Assembly: GCA_003290165.1 (NCBI GenBank)
Contig: QNQO01001169.1
Coordinates: 1 to 64,000, forward strand
Origin: Berberis thunbergii
Taxonomy: Eukaryota; Streptophyta; Magnoliopsida; Ranunculales; Berberidaceae
DNA length: 64,000 nt
Reading direction: 5' to 3'
Shown here: piece by piece, positions 1 through 12,895 of the stretch
How the letters are laid out: every line of letters begins with the position of its first letter
How positions within the stretch are numbered: the first letter of the stretch is position 1
Notes under the pieces: generated by a model
What the model saw: the letters and a program-made list of their open reading frames with translations, nothing else
The model's database searches: none
Told to the model about the DNA's origin: nothing
Program-made: the position numbers and the translations under genes

Positions 1-186
1 AAGACGATAAGGATAATGATGCCAAACCCTGTCATCAAATGAATTAATGGAAAACCGATCAATAAATATTACAAGATGATGATGGTGAAATATAAGATAT
101 GATCATCCCAAACCATTCAAATTTACATATTCTTTGTTGATGGACCATACGCATAATATTGTCATTTTGATTCTTCTTGCTATATA

Positions 187-242
<56 letters not shown>

Positions 243-490
243 TAGGCTTGTTTCTCAATTAACAGTTTTTATTTTCTTCTTTAGAAATCGACATCTAATA
301 CATAAAGTACTGTAAATAGCACAACACCTTTGCAACATTGCATGTGTAGCGTAGGATGCCTTAAGAACATGCGTCTAATATGTATTACCTTTCTAGACTA
401 GCCAACCCATAATCGATTTGATTAGGGTCTTAGCTGATAATGAAATTGTCTGAAATGAGTTATAAGAAAATGATTAAGAAGAGGACTTAC
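1..490. other. Intron 3 of the NPF7-like gene, up to the window edge
   Basis: After the GTAAGT donor of exon 3 (at 485-490, minus strand) no further NPF coding sequence is recognisable to the left edge. The stretch is AT-rich and holds the AT microsatellite listed separately. Confidence 0.5.
181..238. repeat. (AT)n microsatellite
   Basis: Nearly uninterrupted TA dinucleotides of about 58 bp in the NPF-like intron. Confidence 0.9.
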
Positions 491-2849
491 TATGACGAAA
501 ATGACTTGAAAGATGGCACATGTTTTGTATCTTCCCCCAATAGGAATCGCTAAGGAACGCTCCCACAAGAGAGAAGATATAAACCGTTCCTGTCCATTTA
601 CTAACGTTGTTCGCTGCAGCTGCATTGTCCTGTTGTAACACTCTTGTTAAGAAGAGAACAAGGTTCACCCCTACGCCGAAGAAGGCCAAAGTTGCTAAAC
701 CTTGATTTACTGTGATCATTAACCCAAAACAAAGCAAACAAGACAAGGTTGAAGTTTAGCAATGCTCTCCGGATCTCTACGTTTGGACTTTTATTACTAT
801 GTTGAGCACTCTATTAGGTGTAAATCATCTCATAAAGATGGTTAAATAATTGATTGGCATTTATGAAAAAGTAAATTTATAGCAAGTGCATCAAGAAACT
901 ACTAGCGTAGCAAATCACTTTACAAGATTATTTTCCAACTAGCAGTAGACCATTGGGTTAGATCTTTGTTAGTTTTAAGTTTAGAATAGCAATTGCAATT
1001 GACGTAGCCAGCTGGCTATATCATACGTTAACCTTAAGACGATAAATTGGTAGGATCCACGCACATGATTCACATGCACCGGTGGTCCTCACAATTTCAT
1101 TATATCGTTTTCATTTAATCGTGAAGGAAGGGGCAATTTTTTTGAGCTTGCAAGCTATTTATCTTTCGGTCGAGCTGAATTTGAAATGGGTAAGGTTTCA
1201 TTGGTTAATCATATTGTGGGGTTGTAATTGTTTTGATTGATCGGGCAAACCTAACTCTTAACATTAATTGAAAACATTATCATTCAATAGGCAATCAAGA
1301 AGTTCATAAACACTTGGTTTTGTACAAAGTTTTCAATATTTTCATCTTTAGAATCAATTCTATCCACTGAGCCAACTTAATGATCATCAGTACGTGCATA
1401 TACATATATATATACAATCTAGCTTCTACATATTATCACCACAAAACCTTACTTCATCCAACACTGGATCGATCATCTCTGGATTTGATCTGATCTAAGG
1501 TAGGTGATTAGAATTCATTAATCATGTAGGTACAAATTAGCACTTACAAGATAAAACTATGGTTTAGTTTTCAACACAGACACAGACATATATACTGTTT
1601 ACACACATTACGTATAGATGTGCATGGGGAATGGAAGACAGTGGAGAGAGGGAGACTTAACAATAACTTTACTTACGTGTTGTCTTTCCCTTCCTTTCCC
1701 TTAATTATAACAAGGGCAAGTGATCTTACACCACACCAACACATCATCAATGTTGGATGGGTACATGAACCTCCTAAAAGAAAGGAGGACTGGTCCAACT
1801 AGAGAGGAGGAGTGACTGTGAGGGAGAGTACCTCCACCTCCCTAGATGATGTATAGATGATGATGGTGATATGCATATCAGATAAGCTTATCAGAGTGAG
1901 AGAGCTATTCTATACATCCACTATACATCCTACTTGCCAAGTGAGAATCCATAACGTCACCGCCTACGTTTAAATTAGTTGAGGTTCCACTTTGGAGATT
2001 TACCGTTAGATTTTGTGATTAACGGTGAAAATAAAAGTTTTGTAGACATAAAAATCACATATTTTGGAGTAAGGAATGAATGAGATTACTTTAGTTTAAG
2101 AGACTTTCATTTCCATCATTTATCTCAGAATCTTACGGTGGATCAATAGTTTTAAGTAGTCTCCTCGTAAAATACGATTCTATCAACAAAAACTAAAAAG
2201 GGATGAAGGAGGAATGATGTTACGTACCTAAATATGAGGATTCCAGCAAACCAACTTCCAGTTGATGAACGGATTGCAGGGCGGCCACGCCGATCCACGG
2301 TGCCGTCAAGAGTGCATTCTTCTTCTTCTTGTTTCATTTTCTTACTTCCCATTGGCTCCATTTCCCTCTTCGTCAGCTTACTACCCTGCAGCGAACACCT
2401 CATCATATTAGCAGTGAACTAATTACTAAATAACATTAAAAAAAAAAAAAAAAATCTTAGACAAATGATGATGTATCACTTAGATTCATCCTCTTGGTTA
2501 TTGCAAACTTACCCATAATTCAATGAGTATTTTGAGACCCAACATGGTCGGATTGCATTTGCATGGAACATATTAATTTCTAACCAATCTTTGAAATATA
2601 TTTCATCCAATTGAAATTAGTGAATTTGTTTATGAGATGGCTGGGTGCACCCAAAATTATTGGATGATATGATGATGAAGATGATAATGATGATAAATTA
2701 AGTGTTATGTGCACACAAGCATCCTAACATGCATCAAGATATATGACCACCTAGAAAGATATGGATGGGTAAACATGCATAGATAGTGAAGAGCCATGTG
2801 TGTGATAGGCATTACAAACCTCTATGGGAAGATCCAAGCTTGGCAACAT
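491..2849 (-). CDS. NPF7-type (NRT1.5-like) nitrate/peptide transporter, first three exons, frame disturbed
   Basis: Proton-coupled plasma-membrane transporter of the NRT1/PTR family; members close to NPF7.2/NPF7.3 move nitrate or potassium in root vascular cells (family knowledge). Exons seen on the minus strand: 2849-2820 (start ATG, 10 codons), 2385-2228 and 709-491. Exon 2 carries the family signature DGTVDRRGRPAIRSSTG. Exon 3 encodes NQGLATLAFFGVGVNLVLFL and SKWTGTVYIFSLVGAFLSD, the first membrane helices, and is almost identical to NPF7.3 as remembered. Two problems are visible. The exon 2 donor leaves two overhanging bases where exon 3 needs one, and a run of five G at about 534-538 shifts the frame just after DSYWG, so that the following residues (RYKTCAIFQVIFVI) are read in another frame. 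Each would be explained by one surplus G. The remaining exons, most of the transporter, lie left of the window. It is either a decaying gene or one with assembly errors. Family assignment is strong, functionality unknown. Confidence 0.8.
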
Positions 2850-5800
2850 TGATGGTTTTGAGAAGAAATTTAAAATGCTTAAAGAAGGTCGTGGTGGAAA
2901 AAGAAAGAGAAGAGAAGCCAAGGGTGAGAAGAGAGCAAATGAAGAAGTTTGGATATAGAAGAGAGCTGAAGAGAGGGTCAGAATATATAGAGGTAGAAAG
3001 GGTAAAGTGAACGGTGGAAATTTAATGAGAAATAAACACATGCCTTTATTTATTCATTCATTATTCTTTCACGATCACGCCATATTACCCTAATTACAAA
3101 AATTTAATTTTCTATTATTTTCGATTTACCTTACCTAAGGTGAGATAATATCACAGATATATAAACAAAAACATTGCAAATTAAAAAATAATTGAAATGC
3201 AAAAAGTAAAGAGAGAAGGGGGGTGCCAACTACAAGAAAACAGTAACCCTCGCTAAATACCTTTGGACACCGACGCTAAAATATTGTTTTCTTGTAGTAT
3301 GCTTTTGTTGCAATAGAAGATTTCAGTGACCAAAGCTTATATTACTGTGGAATTGAGGGGGTCATTTTCTTAGTATCCTACATTTCCTTGGGTTGGGTAG
3401 ATTTTGACAGGTTTTATTAACACCCCCCATTCTTTAATGGGATCTTTTTAGTGTTTAATTTTATTATGAACTCTTATTAAGTCAATTGAAATTGATATTA
3501 GGGTGGGTGGTTAGGAGGGAGAGGGTGCCTTGTTTTTCCAATTTAATTGCAAAATTTTAGACTTTCATTCTATCAGTGGAAAGAGGTTTGATATTCTTAA
3601 AGAGGAAAATCAAATCAACTATATATAGGTATTCTTGCTGCCTAAACAAACACTAATCATTACAAGTTAGAAAGAGTAGAGAAGTATATATGCACAAGCA
3701 ATCCACAAAAATTGTATACTTGAAAACATCCCCTGTTGACTGATTGGTTTCATTATAACTTAAATTTCTCAATTATTTGTTACAATTTAAGTGCATTTTC
3801 AAGTCGAAAACTTGTGGCAGATACTTTCAAACACAAACATATTAATGGTTCAATAATGATCGAGAAAAAAAAAAAAACTTGTATTCCTTAAAAAAAAAAA
3901 TTAAGAATCTAAGTGAAAATATAAAATCAGAAGATTATGCTAGTAATTAAAAGCAATTAACAGATAATTTGTGTTGCATCTTAAATCTTTTTGACTTTTT
4001 TCTTTTCGATGATGGTAGCTAGCAGCATATGATTCCATGTATTATATACCCAATTGAGTTTACGATAAGATTATCATGTTTTCTTCTTTTTTCAAGTGGA
4101 AAGACTTGAATTTTCCAAGATGATACTTTTAAGCTTATTGATTGTTGAATTATGAGGCTTTAGATAAGCAAATAATAACATAACTTTCTTATCTTTCTCT
4201 GCTCAACTTGATTGAACATTCTGTCATAATTCTGATATGCAAAATAATTACTTTATCGAAAATATCCTTGTTATATTCTTAGTTAGAGGTTCCATGAAAA
4301 AGGTTTATACTCTAGGTTTTCTTTCACCTCTTCTAGACTTGTAATAAAAACTACAATAATTATGATCCACATATGTGTATAGCACTGATCTGCATCTGTT
4401 CTATTCCAATTCTTTTCCATGAATCATTGGACATTCATTGATTCTCATGATTATGCCAATGTATTATGTCATATGATTGCTAACACTTGGAGTTTTATCA
4501 GCATATTAACATCAATTAGATACGAAAGTTCCATTGGTTTGCATGAGATTGACGGATAACGTTAGTAACAAGGTTCAAGTATGAATAAGTTTTCTGAAGA
4601 TGTTGCGTGATGAACATGTATTAATAATACACAGATTTTAATTTCTGAAACTTGTGATTTAAGTTATGCCAAACTAGGCCTTAGTCCATTCTGAACAGGA
4701 ACCATGCTTTCATTAAAAAGCCTCTAATTTTATCTTTACCATCACCATCATACATCTGACCACCACTGATTCTCTACTCACACACAGTTAAACCATGAAG
4801 CAAAAACAAACATCAAAAAAAAAAAATGAAGAAAGGGGACTTGGTTTTCTTGCTATTTCAATGTTTTCTACTCCAACTTTCCTTCTCTAAATCAATACTT
4901 TGAAACTTTCAGAAATTTGAACCACAGTTTGTATATATAAGATGATGGTTACTTTGTTTTTGTTTGTTGTTGTTGTTGATGATGATGATGTTGGGTGTTC
5001 ATTGCTATCCTCAAACAAACATCAATTCAAATCATGAGGCTAAAGCTAGCAAGGTCTCTTTACGCTATCACTCCGTTTGACCGGAAGCTCAACCTAGCTA
5101 ACTAGTTAGTGATCTGTGATGATCCATTTTGACTTGGATCTGTGTCAACAAAATACATAAAAATGAAAGTTTTATTTGCACGTAAGTTTGTTATCGCACT
5201 CTTAAGTATCTTATACGCCATGATGAATGTTTGGGTAAATGTTGTTGCCACTAGATTCATGGACTAGAAAGCCACAGTTTGACATATAGGTGTTAAAACT
5301 AATCCCTCAAGCAACTCATAACGTACCTCCTGCATTTTAGGTATTATTCAAATTTTTATTTAATTTTTTTTTAACGCAGTGGTAAAAGTTCTACGAACCA
5401 AAACCTCTCCTAGTCCTGAGTAGAGGGTTAGAAAAAAAAAGGACCAAATAAAATAAAGCATACAGTTTGCCTCCTGGATGTACCACATTACATTCCTCTC
5501 CCTTTTTTTTTGTATCCATGGGCCTAAATTTCTCATGTATTTATCTACAGTACAATAGCACCGTGTGAGAATATAGTTGTACTATTGATACTCGCCGATG
5601 TATGTTGTAGTTTTTACGCAGCCCCTCCCACTTTCACTAATATGTGATTAGATTCGACCACTCTTGAGTTGTCCATTTCTCTATCACATCTTTGATGAGA
5701 AACATTTAAATTAATGAGAAATTAGAGGGAATGGGAATCGAAAAGAATGAGAAAATCATGAGAGAAAGGGATGGTGGGAATCAAAAGCCCTATCATAGCA

Positions 5801-8800
5801 AGCTAGGGGTAGTGGCGGTGGTAGTAGTAGTAGTAGTAGTACTGGCTATCATATGGTGAGAAAAGATGGGATGAATTGACAAAAATATATTAACTTTGTA
5901 TTTAGAGTTCTAGGGCAGCCAGGTTTAGGTTGTTTTACAATTTTATTCATTCTCTTTAAAACACAATCACAAACATCATTTATAGAAGGGATAAAATTGT
6001 CAAAAAACCCAAACCTGACAAAAAAAATGGCTGCCTAGAACTATTGATTTAGACTAAGCCGATAAAACACACACACACACTTCATTTCAATATTTGTAGC
6101 TATTATACGACGAAAATTTACATTTGAGGGAGTAGGAAGTTTTGGAAACCAGTAATATTTGTAGCTATTACACTTTTCATTTTGTAACTTTCCCTTTTAT
6201 TGATTAATTTATCAAGACTTGAAATTCACGAATGAGTGTAATTAAAGAAGTTTTTGCTTATTAGTCCTATAATATATGTGGCTTTCATCCAACTAAGAAC
6301 ACTACAATTCCCTCCCTCCAAACTTGCCCAAAAGGACTAACTTCTCTGTTAAAGCCTGTCTAGCAAAGACTTCTTCTTGAGCAATTCCAAATTTAGAGTC
6401 AACCTTGAAGGCTTGTTGCTGCTGTTGTTGTTGCTACCACTGTCACCACAATTAGACCACATTTCTCTGTTTCTCTGTTTTATTTTCAACCCTTAATGTA
6501 CCTTTCAAAGAGAGAGGGGTGTCTCTATCTCTAGTGACAAACAACAACAACAACAAAAACAATTAATCCCATCCAAATCACTAGCTAGTTAGGTTGTCTA
6601 TCCTTTTGATATATTTGTTACAGCTCATACCAATGTGGCGTGTACAACTTATGCATCAATCGACTGATCCATGCATGCATATTTTCAACATATATCATAT
6701 CATACTCTTAGTTTTCAATATATATCATCATACTCTTTTAAGTCCTAGCTAGCTCAATCCATCTGATCCAATCCCTCCTCTTATGCTCTATTCCTATCGA
6801 TTATCCTAGCTAAGCTAACTCATCCATCTATAAGTCCTTGTCTCTACTACCTAAGCACATATATATTTCTTCAAACAGTTTCAGAATATTTTCATGCAAC
6901 AATGCAACCAAGAAGAAAACATGAGCAAACATACACTTAGTAGTAGGTCAGATTTCAAAATCAACACTCCAGTTGTTACGCATATAATATCATCATCAAG
7001 TCTTCAGTAAGGGTCACTAAGTGAGGTCGTGAAAAGCAACTGCTCATATTCATCAGTTGATGCCTGGCTTATCAAAAGCAGCCCATATTGGGCAAGTTGG
7101 ATTTTCCCTTTCATATCTTTTTTTTTTTTTATATAAGCACAGACTATGATCTTTTTAATTTTCTATTAAAAGGCGGCTTATCGTCCCAATCCTTTTGTTA
7201 AGCCAAATGTCCCACTTTGACGTGTCGGATTCCACTATTGTCCGAAAATTTATCATGTCAAGATATAATATCAATACGTCTATCATCGATGAAAAAAACA
7301 AAACCCTACTTAATTAGTAATTACACATGTTGCTACTACTCAATACATACAATGATTTCTTCTTGAGATAGATAAGGACTCCTCCTAGCTCGAACACTTG
7401 GAATATCTAGTTGGTGCTTGGCTCTGTTTATCTACCTAGTAACCTGTTATACAGTGGTTCTTGAATTGTTCATCTTATACCATAAGTAAACAAGATCGAT
7501 TTTGAATTAATACTGATCACCAGTTGAATCAACTATCAGTTGTGGAAAACTAGTCTTCCAAAACTTGTCCTAGGATACTTGGATCCACTAAATATGACAT
7601 ATGGAAAGAAGAAAAAGAACATTCATGCATGTATATTTTTACATCATTTAGCATGCTTTGATATTTAAACTCGCGATGCTTGGCAGGTTCATAATGTTTT
7701 CAATGCTTCTCTAGAGTTAAGAAAAGAAAGTTTAATCATGGAATGGTGAGGTATGATTAATTAAACAAAATGTGTTAAGTTATTTTTCATGAGCCCACTA
7801 GCAAATTATTGCTTAGCTTGTTTGCTAATAGTGGATTGTTCATGTCATCCACCATTAATGGGAACACTATCATGGAAACAATGTCGATCTTTATTAGCCA
7901 ATAATGTTGTTGTTATAACTCATCACGCCAAAATAATATTATGGCTAATCAGAAAGTTTGAAATAATGACATAAACCTATCTAATTAAGGACAATTGTCA
8001 CATTATGAAAGGCACTTCGAAGTAAATTTGGTAAAATTAATCGGTGCATAGGAGAAGATGGCAATAAAGTCATATAGTCATTGAAAAGGGATTTGATTAA
8101 TATCTCAATCAACTTTAGTGTAAGCCATAAGTAAATAACTTTGACAATTGTTATCACACATTTCTCACATTTTGCTATCAGTCATTAATTTTGAGAAATG
8201 TTGACAAAACTGGCTTTGAGTATGTTGGTGCCTAGATTTTCAGTGATGTTAACACTTGTAGATTTTTTAGGATAAACACAAATATTTCTGATTTCAAACA
8301 ATCCAGCTTTTATAATGATTTTGTTTTATTTTCTGTATTGAATTTCCGTATGCGTAAATTTTTTTTTTCATCCTGGACAAGAAATTTTTCCACTTCAAAT
8401 TGCGAATCAAACATATGGCAAATAGTGCAATCAAACACAATTTAAACATACCCTTAGTTAAACCTTCAGTAGGGAGGAGCAATTCGCAAAACCTTTTTTA
8501 CTATGCCTAAAAAAAAATTTGAGTAAAAAACACAAAAAAAAAAAAAAAAAATTACATCACAAAATTTACCCTACACAAAATATCATGTGAACTAAGCATA
8601 TTGTCTAGTGGAACACGGAATGACAAAAAGCAAAATAAAATGTCAAAATCTTGGTGGGAGTGATAGGAATTAGGAAGCAAAATCTTGAATACTGCATCCA
8701 CTTATTTGAAGTTATCTAAAATGCATTTTGACAAAATTAATTATTGGAATAATATCGCATAGTGAATTTATTGATATTAAATTATGCAGTGGTTGATAAA

Positions 8801-8893
8801 AAAATACTATAGTGATAGCTAGAAATTTCTTGCTAAATATTACATTTTTATTAGTTAATTTGTGATTTGTTAAATAATTTATTGTCAATAATG
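2850..8893. other. Intergenic region upstream of the NPF7-like gene
   Basis: About 6 kb of AT-rich DNA with no open frame that resembles a known protein on either strand. The right side of the NPF-like start codon should contain its promoter, but no element can be assigned with confidence. It holds a 70-bp CACTA-type miniature element (3229-3298), a short GTA repeat near 5820-5840 and several poly-A/T runs. Short frames such as 7789-7974 look random. Confidence 0.5.
3229..3298. mobile_element. Tiny CACTA (En/Spm)-type deletion derivative
   Basis: The ends are inverted copies: ACTACAAGAAAACA on the left and TGTTTTCTTGTAGT on the right, 14 of 14 paired, around about 42 bp. The motif CTACAAGAAAA is typical of plant CACTA transposon termini (established knowledge). 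The outermost C of a standard CACTA end and a clear 3-bp target duplication are not evident. Confidence 0.55.
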
Positions 8894-8915
8894 GGTGCAA
8901 ATAAGGGTGGGCATA

Positions 8916-9394
8916 TGTCATGGACTAGCAATTCGTGCGGCATTAGGTATCCAATTCACTAGTAAGCCTATGAGTAGTTACTTTGACGAGCACAAATATT
9001 AACTTGAGAATGCACAATATCAATCTGTAGACAATATAACAATGCACAATAGTCAGCAAAAACTTTCATTAACATTCAATAGATTACAATGGGGAGGAAT
9101 GTTCGGAAGGACGTTGCTCAAGACTAGTTCGATGCTATCGATCGATGGAAATACAAGTTTGAAGTTGAAAAACAATGCAAAGAAAACAATAAAAATGCTA
9201 GCGGTATAGTCTGGCCCGACTATGCAATGGAGGCAACACGTCCTCACAGTCAATAGCTCAAACCTTCCTCCTATAATATAGATGCTAAGCATTTGGGCAC
9301 TTTTCTAAAGGGAACATTGAGTTTTGAGACCATTAGGAAAGTTTTGAAAGACCTCTGACCTTGATTTTCCTAACCAACGGTACTAGTCCTGACA
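8916..9394 (-). repeat. 3' LTR of the Ty3 chromovirus
   Basis: 479-bp direct repeat of 13677-14155. On the minus strand it starts TGTCAGGACTAG, and it is preceded on that strand by a purine-rich tract. Open frames inside the two LTRs are similar to each other only because the LTRs are. Confidence 0.93.
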
Positions 9395-9405
9395 CTCTCC
9401 CACAC
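9395..9405 (-). other. Polypurine tract of the chromovirus
   Basis: On the minus strand the bases directly before the 3' LTR read GTGTGGGAGAG, a purine-rich plus-strand priming site at the standard place. Confidence 0.7.
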
Positions 9406-10969
9406 TCAATTTGCTAACGCCCTCGCAGCGAACTTTTCCAAGTACTCTTCCAGCTTTGAGAGGTATGGCAGCAGATGCTCGACTGGCTCCCAATTGATCT
9501 CTGAAGGATGTTCATCCGGCCACTTGACCAAATACTCTCTATCCGGGCATGTGTTGTTGATGAGGCAGTCAGCTAAGATTTCTTTCACTTCTCGATCTGG
9601 CTTAGTAGGATGCTTAGGCAATGCTCGGGTAGATACATTTCTTGTGGGATTAGTGGCATCTGCATGGTAGGACTTCAAGTTACTTGCATGGAAAACAGGA
9701 TGGGTAAAACGGAGCCAATGTGGTAACTTGACACGATAGGAGACTTTGTCGACTTTCTCAATAATCTGTACCGGTCCCTCATACTTGCAAAACAGATTGT
9801 TGTATGCTCTAGCTGTCCTTTTATACTTGTTGAACATATCTAGCATCACCAATACCAAGTCCCCGACTTCAAAAGGATCAATCCGTCGTTTCTTGTCGGC
9901 CCATTTCTTCATGTGACGGGAGGCTTTCTCAAGATATGCTCGAGCAACTTCAATGTTTTCTGCCAGGCTTTGACAAATTCAAGAGCTCTTGGGCTGGGTC
10001 CTTGGTATCCAATAAGTATTGTATGTGGTGTCAATGGTTGCTGACTAGTAACCAACTGAAAGGGGCTGGAGTGAGTAGCTGAGCTCTTTTGTAAGTTGAA
10101 ACAGAATTGTGCAACATCAAGCAGTCCCACCCAATTTTTATGATTTGCACTTACAAAATGACGAAGGTATTCTTCGAACATAGAGTTAAAGCGCTCAGTC
10201 TGTCCGTCAGATTGGGGATGTTGGCTTGTCAACATATTAAGCTTAGATACCAAGAGCTTGAATAACTCCTTCCAGAACTTTCATGTGAAGCGAGCATCAC
10301 GGTCGCTAACAATGTTTCGGGCAGTCCCCAATACTTCACTGCATGCTTAAGGAACAATTGCGTCGTATCTTCGGCTGTGCAAGTCAGTTCGGTCGGCACA
10401 AAGGTCACATACTTTGAGAATCGGTCAACAACTACAAGGATACACCTGAAATCCTCCACTTTCGGTAACCCAGTAATGAAGTCCATGGAAACACTTTCCC
10501 AAGGACGAGTCAGAACAGGCAAGGGCTCTAGTAAGCCTACTGGTCGATCTCTTTCAACCTTATCTTGCTGGTAAATAAGACATGTTCGAACATAGGCCAT
10601 TACATCCTCCTGTATTTGAGGCCAATAGTACCCTCTCTCTAGCAATGCAAGTGTTCGTCTCCAACCTGGATGTCCTGCCCAATGGGTGTCATGGCATTCG
10701 CTCAAAAGTTCTTTCCTCAAACCAGAGGTTCTTGGAACATAGAGGCGATTACCAGTTGTGAGTATTGCTCCATCTTTTATCCAGAACCGTCGAGTTTTGC
10801 CCTGCTTGATCAACTCAGTAATCGCCTTCGCTTGTGGGTCTGTCTGTAGGCCTGCTTTGATCTTCTCCAATATGGTGTGACTCGGACAGGTATGGGTGAG
10901 CACTGCAAGGTCTGCCATTCTACTGAGTGCATCAGCTACATTGTTAGTGCGCCCTGGCTTGTGTTCCAA
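9406..10969 (-). pseudogene. Integrase and chromodomain part of chromovirus pol, broken
   Basis: Three open pieces on the minus strand: 10969-10229, 10253-9909 and 9912-9406. The first holds the end of RNase H (ADALSRM), the zinc-binding region of integrase and the first catalytic Asp (SMDFITGLP). In the zinc region the last Cys of the HHCC motif is Tyr (CLIYQQ). The second carries HPQSDGQTERFN with the catalytic Glu. The third, 168 codons, contains the GPVQIIEKV linker and, at residues about 107-160, a chromodomain (EYLVKWPDEHPSEINWEPV) thought to guide insertion into heterochromatin. Frame changes lie near 10310 and near 9945, and a TGA lies at 10281-10283. No active integrase can be made. 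Confidence 0.9.
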
Positions 10970-11002
10970 TACTAAGTCAAATTCTGCTAATTTTTCCTGC
11001 CA

Positions 11003-12895
11003 TCAAGATTGCTTGGAGGTTAGCATCTTCTGAGTAAGGAAATGGCTTGCTGTGTCATTATCCGTTTTAACAAGGACTTGAGATCCCAAAAGGTAGTGTC
11101 TCCACACCCATAAACAATGTACAATGGCTAGCAATTCCTTTTCATGAGCTGAGTAACGGGACTCTGTATCATTCAACTTTCGACTCTCATATTCTACCAG
11201 GTGACCATCTTGAAGCAAAACTCCCCCTAAGGCATAATCAGATGCATCTGTTTGTACTTCAAAGGGCTTGGTGATGTCTGGCAAGGCCAGTACTGGATCT
11301 TTCATCACGACCAGTTTCAAGTCTTGGAATGAAGCTTCACACGGCCTATCCCATTCCCATGTTCGGTCTTGTTTCAACAAATTTGTCAGTGCAACAACTC
11401 TCTTAGAGTAGTCCCTTATGAAACGACGATAATAATTTGCGAGTCCAAGGAAAGAGCGTAGTTGAGACACGTTCTTAGGAGTGTTCCAATCATGGATTGC
11501 CTTGACTTTCTCCATGTCCATCTGAATCTTGCCATTCCCAATAACATGACCCAAGAAATTGATATGGGTCTGGCCGAATGCGCACTTCTCCTTCTTGACA
11601 AAGAGATGATTATCCCTAAGGATTTGGAACACTTCTCGCAAATGATGTAGGTGTTCTTCTATAGTCCCACTATAAACCACAATATCATCAAGATAGACAA
11701 CCACAGACTTGTCCAGAAGGTGACGGAACATGCCATTCATAAGGGTGCAAAACGTAGCTGGAGCATTAGTCAAGCCGAAGGGCATTACTAGGAAATCATA
11801 TGACCCATATCTAGTAGAACAAGCAGTTTTGGGTTCGTTGCTAGCAGCAATGCGGACTTGATAGTAACCTGATCTCAAGTCGAGTTTTGTGAGGTATCTG
11901 GCGGATCCAAGTTGGTCAAATAAGTCTGCAATGAGCGGTAGTGGGTATTTGTTCTTTATAGTGACTTTTTTCAAGGCTATATAGTCAACACAAAGGCGAA
12001 GACTGCCATCATGTTTTCGCTGAAAAAGAACAGGTGCCCCATAAGGTGATTTAGAGGGATGAATGAATCCCGACTCCAACAAGCCATTTAGTTGTTTTCT
12101 CAATTCGGTCAACTCTGGAGGGCTCATGCGATATGAACTACGTGCGGGTGGCTTGGCACCAGGTACTAACTCAATTTCGTGATCAATGAGCCTTCTGGGA
12201 GGTAGATTATTTGGCAACTCATTCGGCATCACTTCGCTGAAGTCAACAATAAATTGGGCAACTTCCTCGGGGATTTTGCTAGTATCATCTTCCATCTCTA
12301 GCTTTGCCACAACTAAGTATGTATCTTCTCCTTTGGCCAAGCCTCTCTTGACTTGGAGCGCCGACAATATTCTATCATGAGTTGTGAGTCGAATTAAGGT
12401 TGGTACAATGCGTAGTCTGGGTCCGAAAAAACCCAAAGAGTCCATGAAAGGTAGTGGTCCTGCTGCAGCTCCTCGGTAGAATTCTTGGCCTAGAATCACC
12501 TTAAAATCATCAAGTGGGACGGCCAAGAAGTTTGATCTTCCTTCCCATGGACCAACCTGTAGTGGCACAGCTCTAGCCATACCATTAATAGAGATTGCCT
12601 CAGAGTTGACAGCTTTCAATTTTCCCACATCTCCTTCTAAGTTCAGACCCACACGTCTAGCTTCCTCTGGGGCAATAAAATTGTCTGTCGCTCCTGAATC
12701 CAACAATGCTTGGGAAGGGAACCCATTGATAGTGATGTCGATGTATTGTAAAGCCTTCTTGTGTGGGTGCTCATACATTTCTCCTTTGACAACATTGAGC
12801 TTGCGTAGAGCTCCCATCTGGGAGGTCTCACTATTGGTGGGGTTCGAGCTCGATGCGATTGAGTTAGAAGGTTCTATTTGAAGCAAGGACATCAA
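11003..12895 (-). pseudogene. Protease-reverse transcriptase-RNase H of chromovirus pol, ended by a premature stop
   Basis: A 630-codon open frame. Aspartic protease motif [11 protein letters not shown] is at residues 65-75, the RT core YLDDIVVYS near residue 400, and RNase H with the first catalytic Asp in [11 protein letters not shown], followed by [11 protein letters not shown]. The frame stops at TGA 11003-11005 inside RNase H; the same reading frame continues beyond it into 10969, so this is a nonsense change rather than a frameshift. It looks like a C-to-T change at a CG site, common in methylated plant transposons (inference). Confidence 0.92.

Noticed and set aside
1620..1802. 60-codon plus-strand frame
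   Set aside because: It lies in an intron of the NPF-like gene, with no recognisable family and no supporting signals.
5383..5430. tRNA-like fragment (GCAGTGGTAAAAGTTC)
   Set aside because: No cloverleaf can be formed and no B box follows at proper distance.
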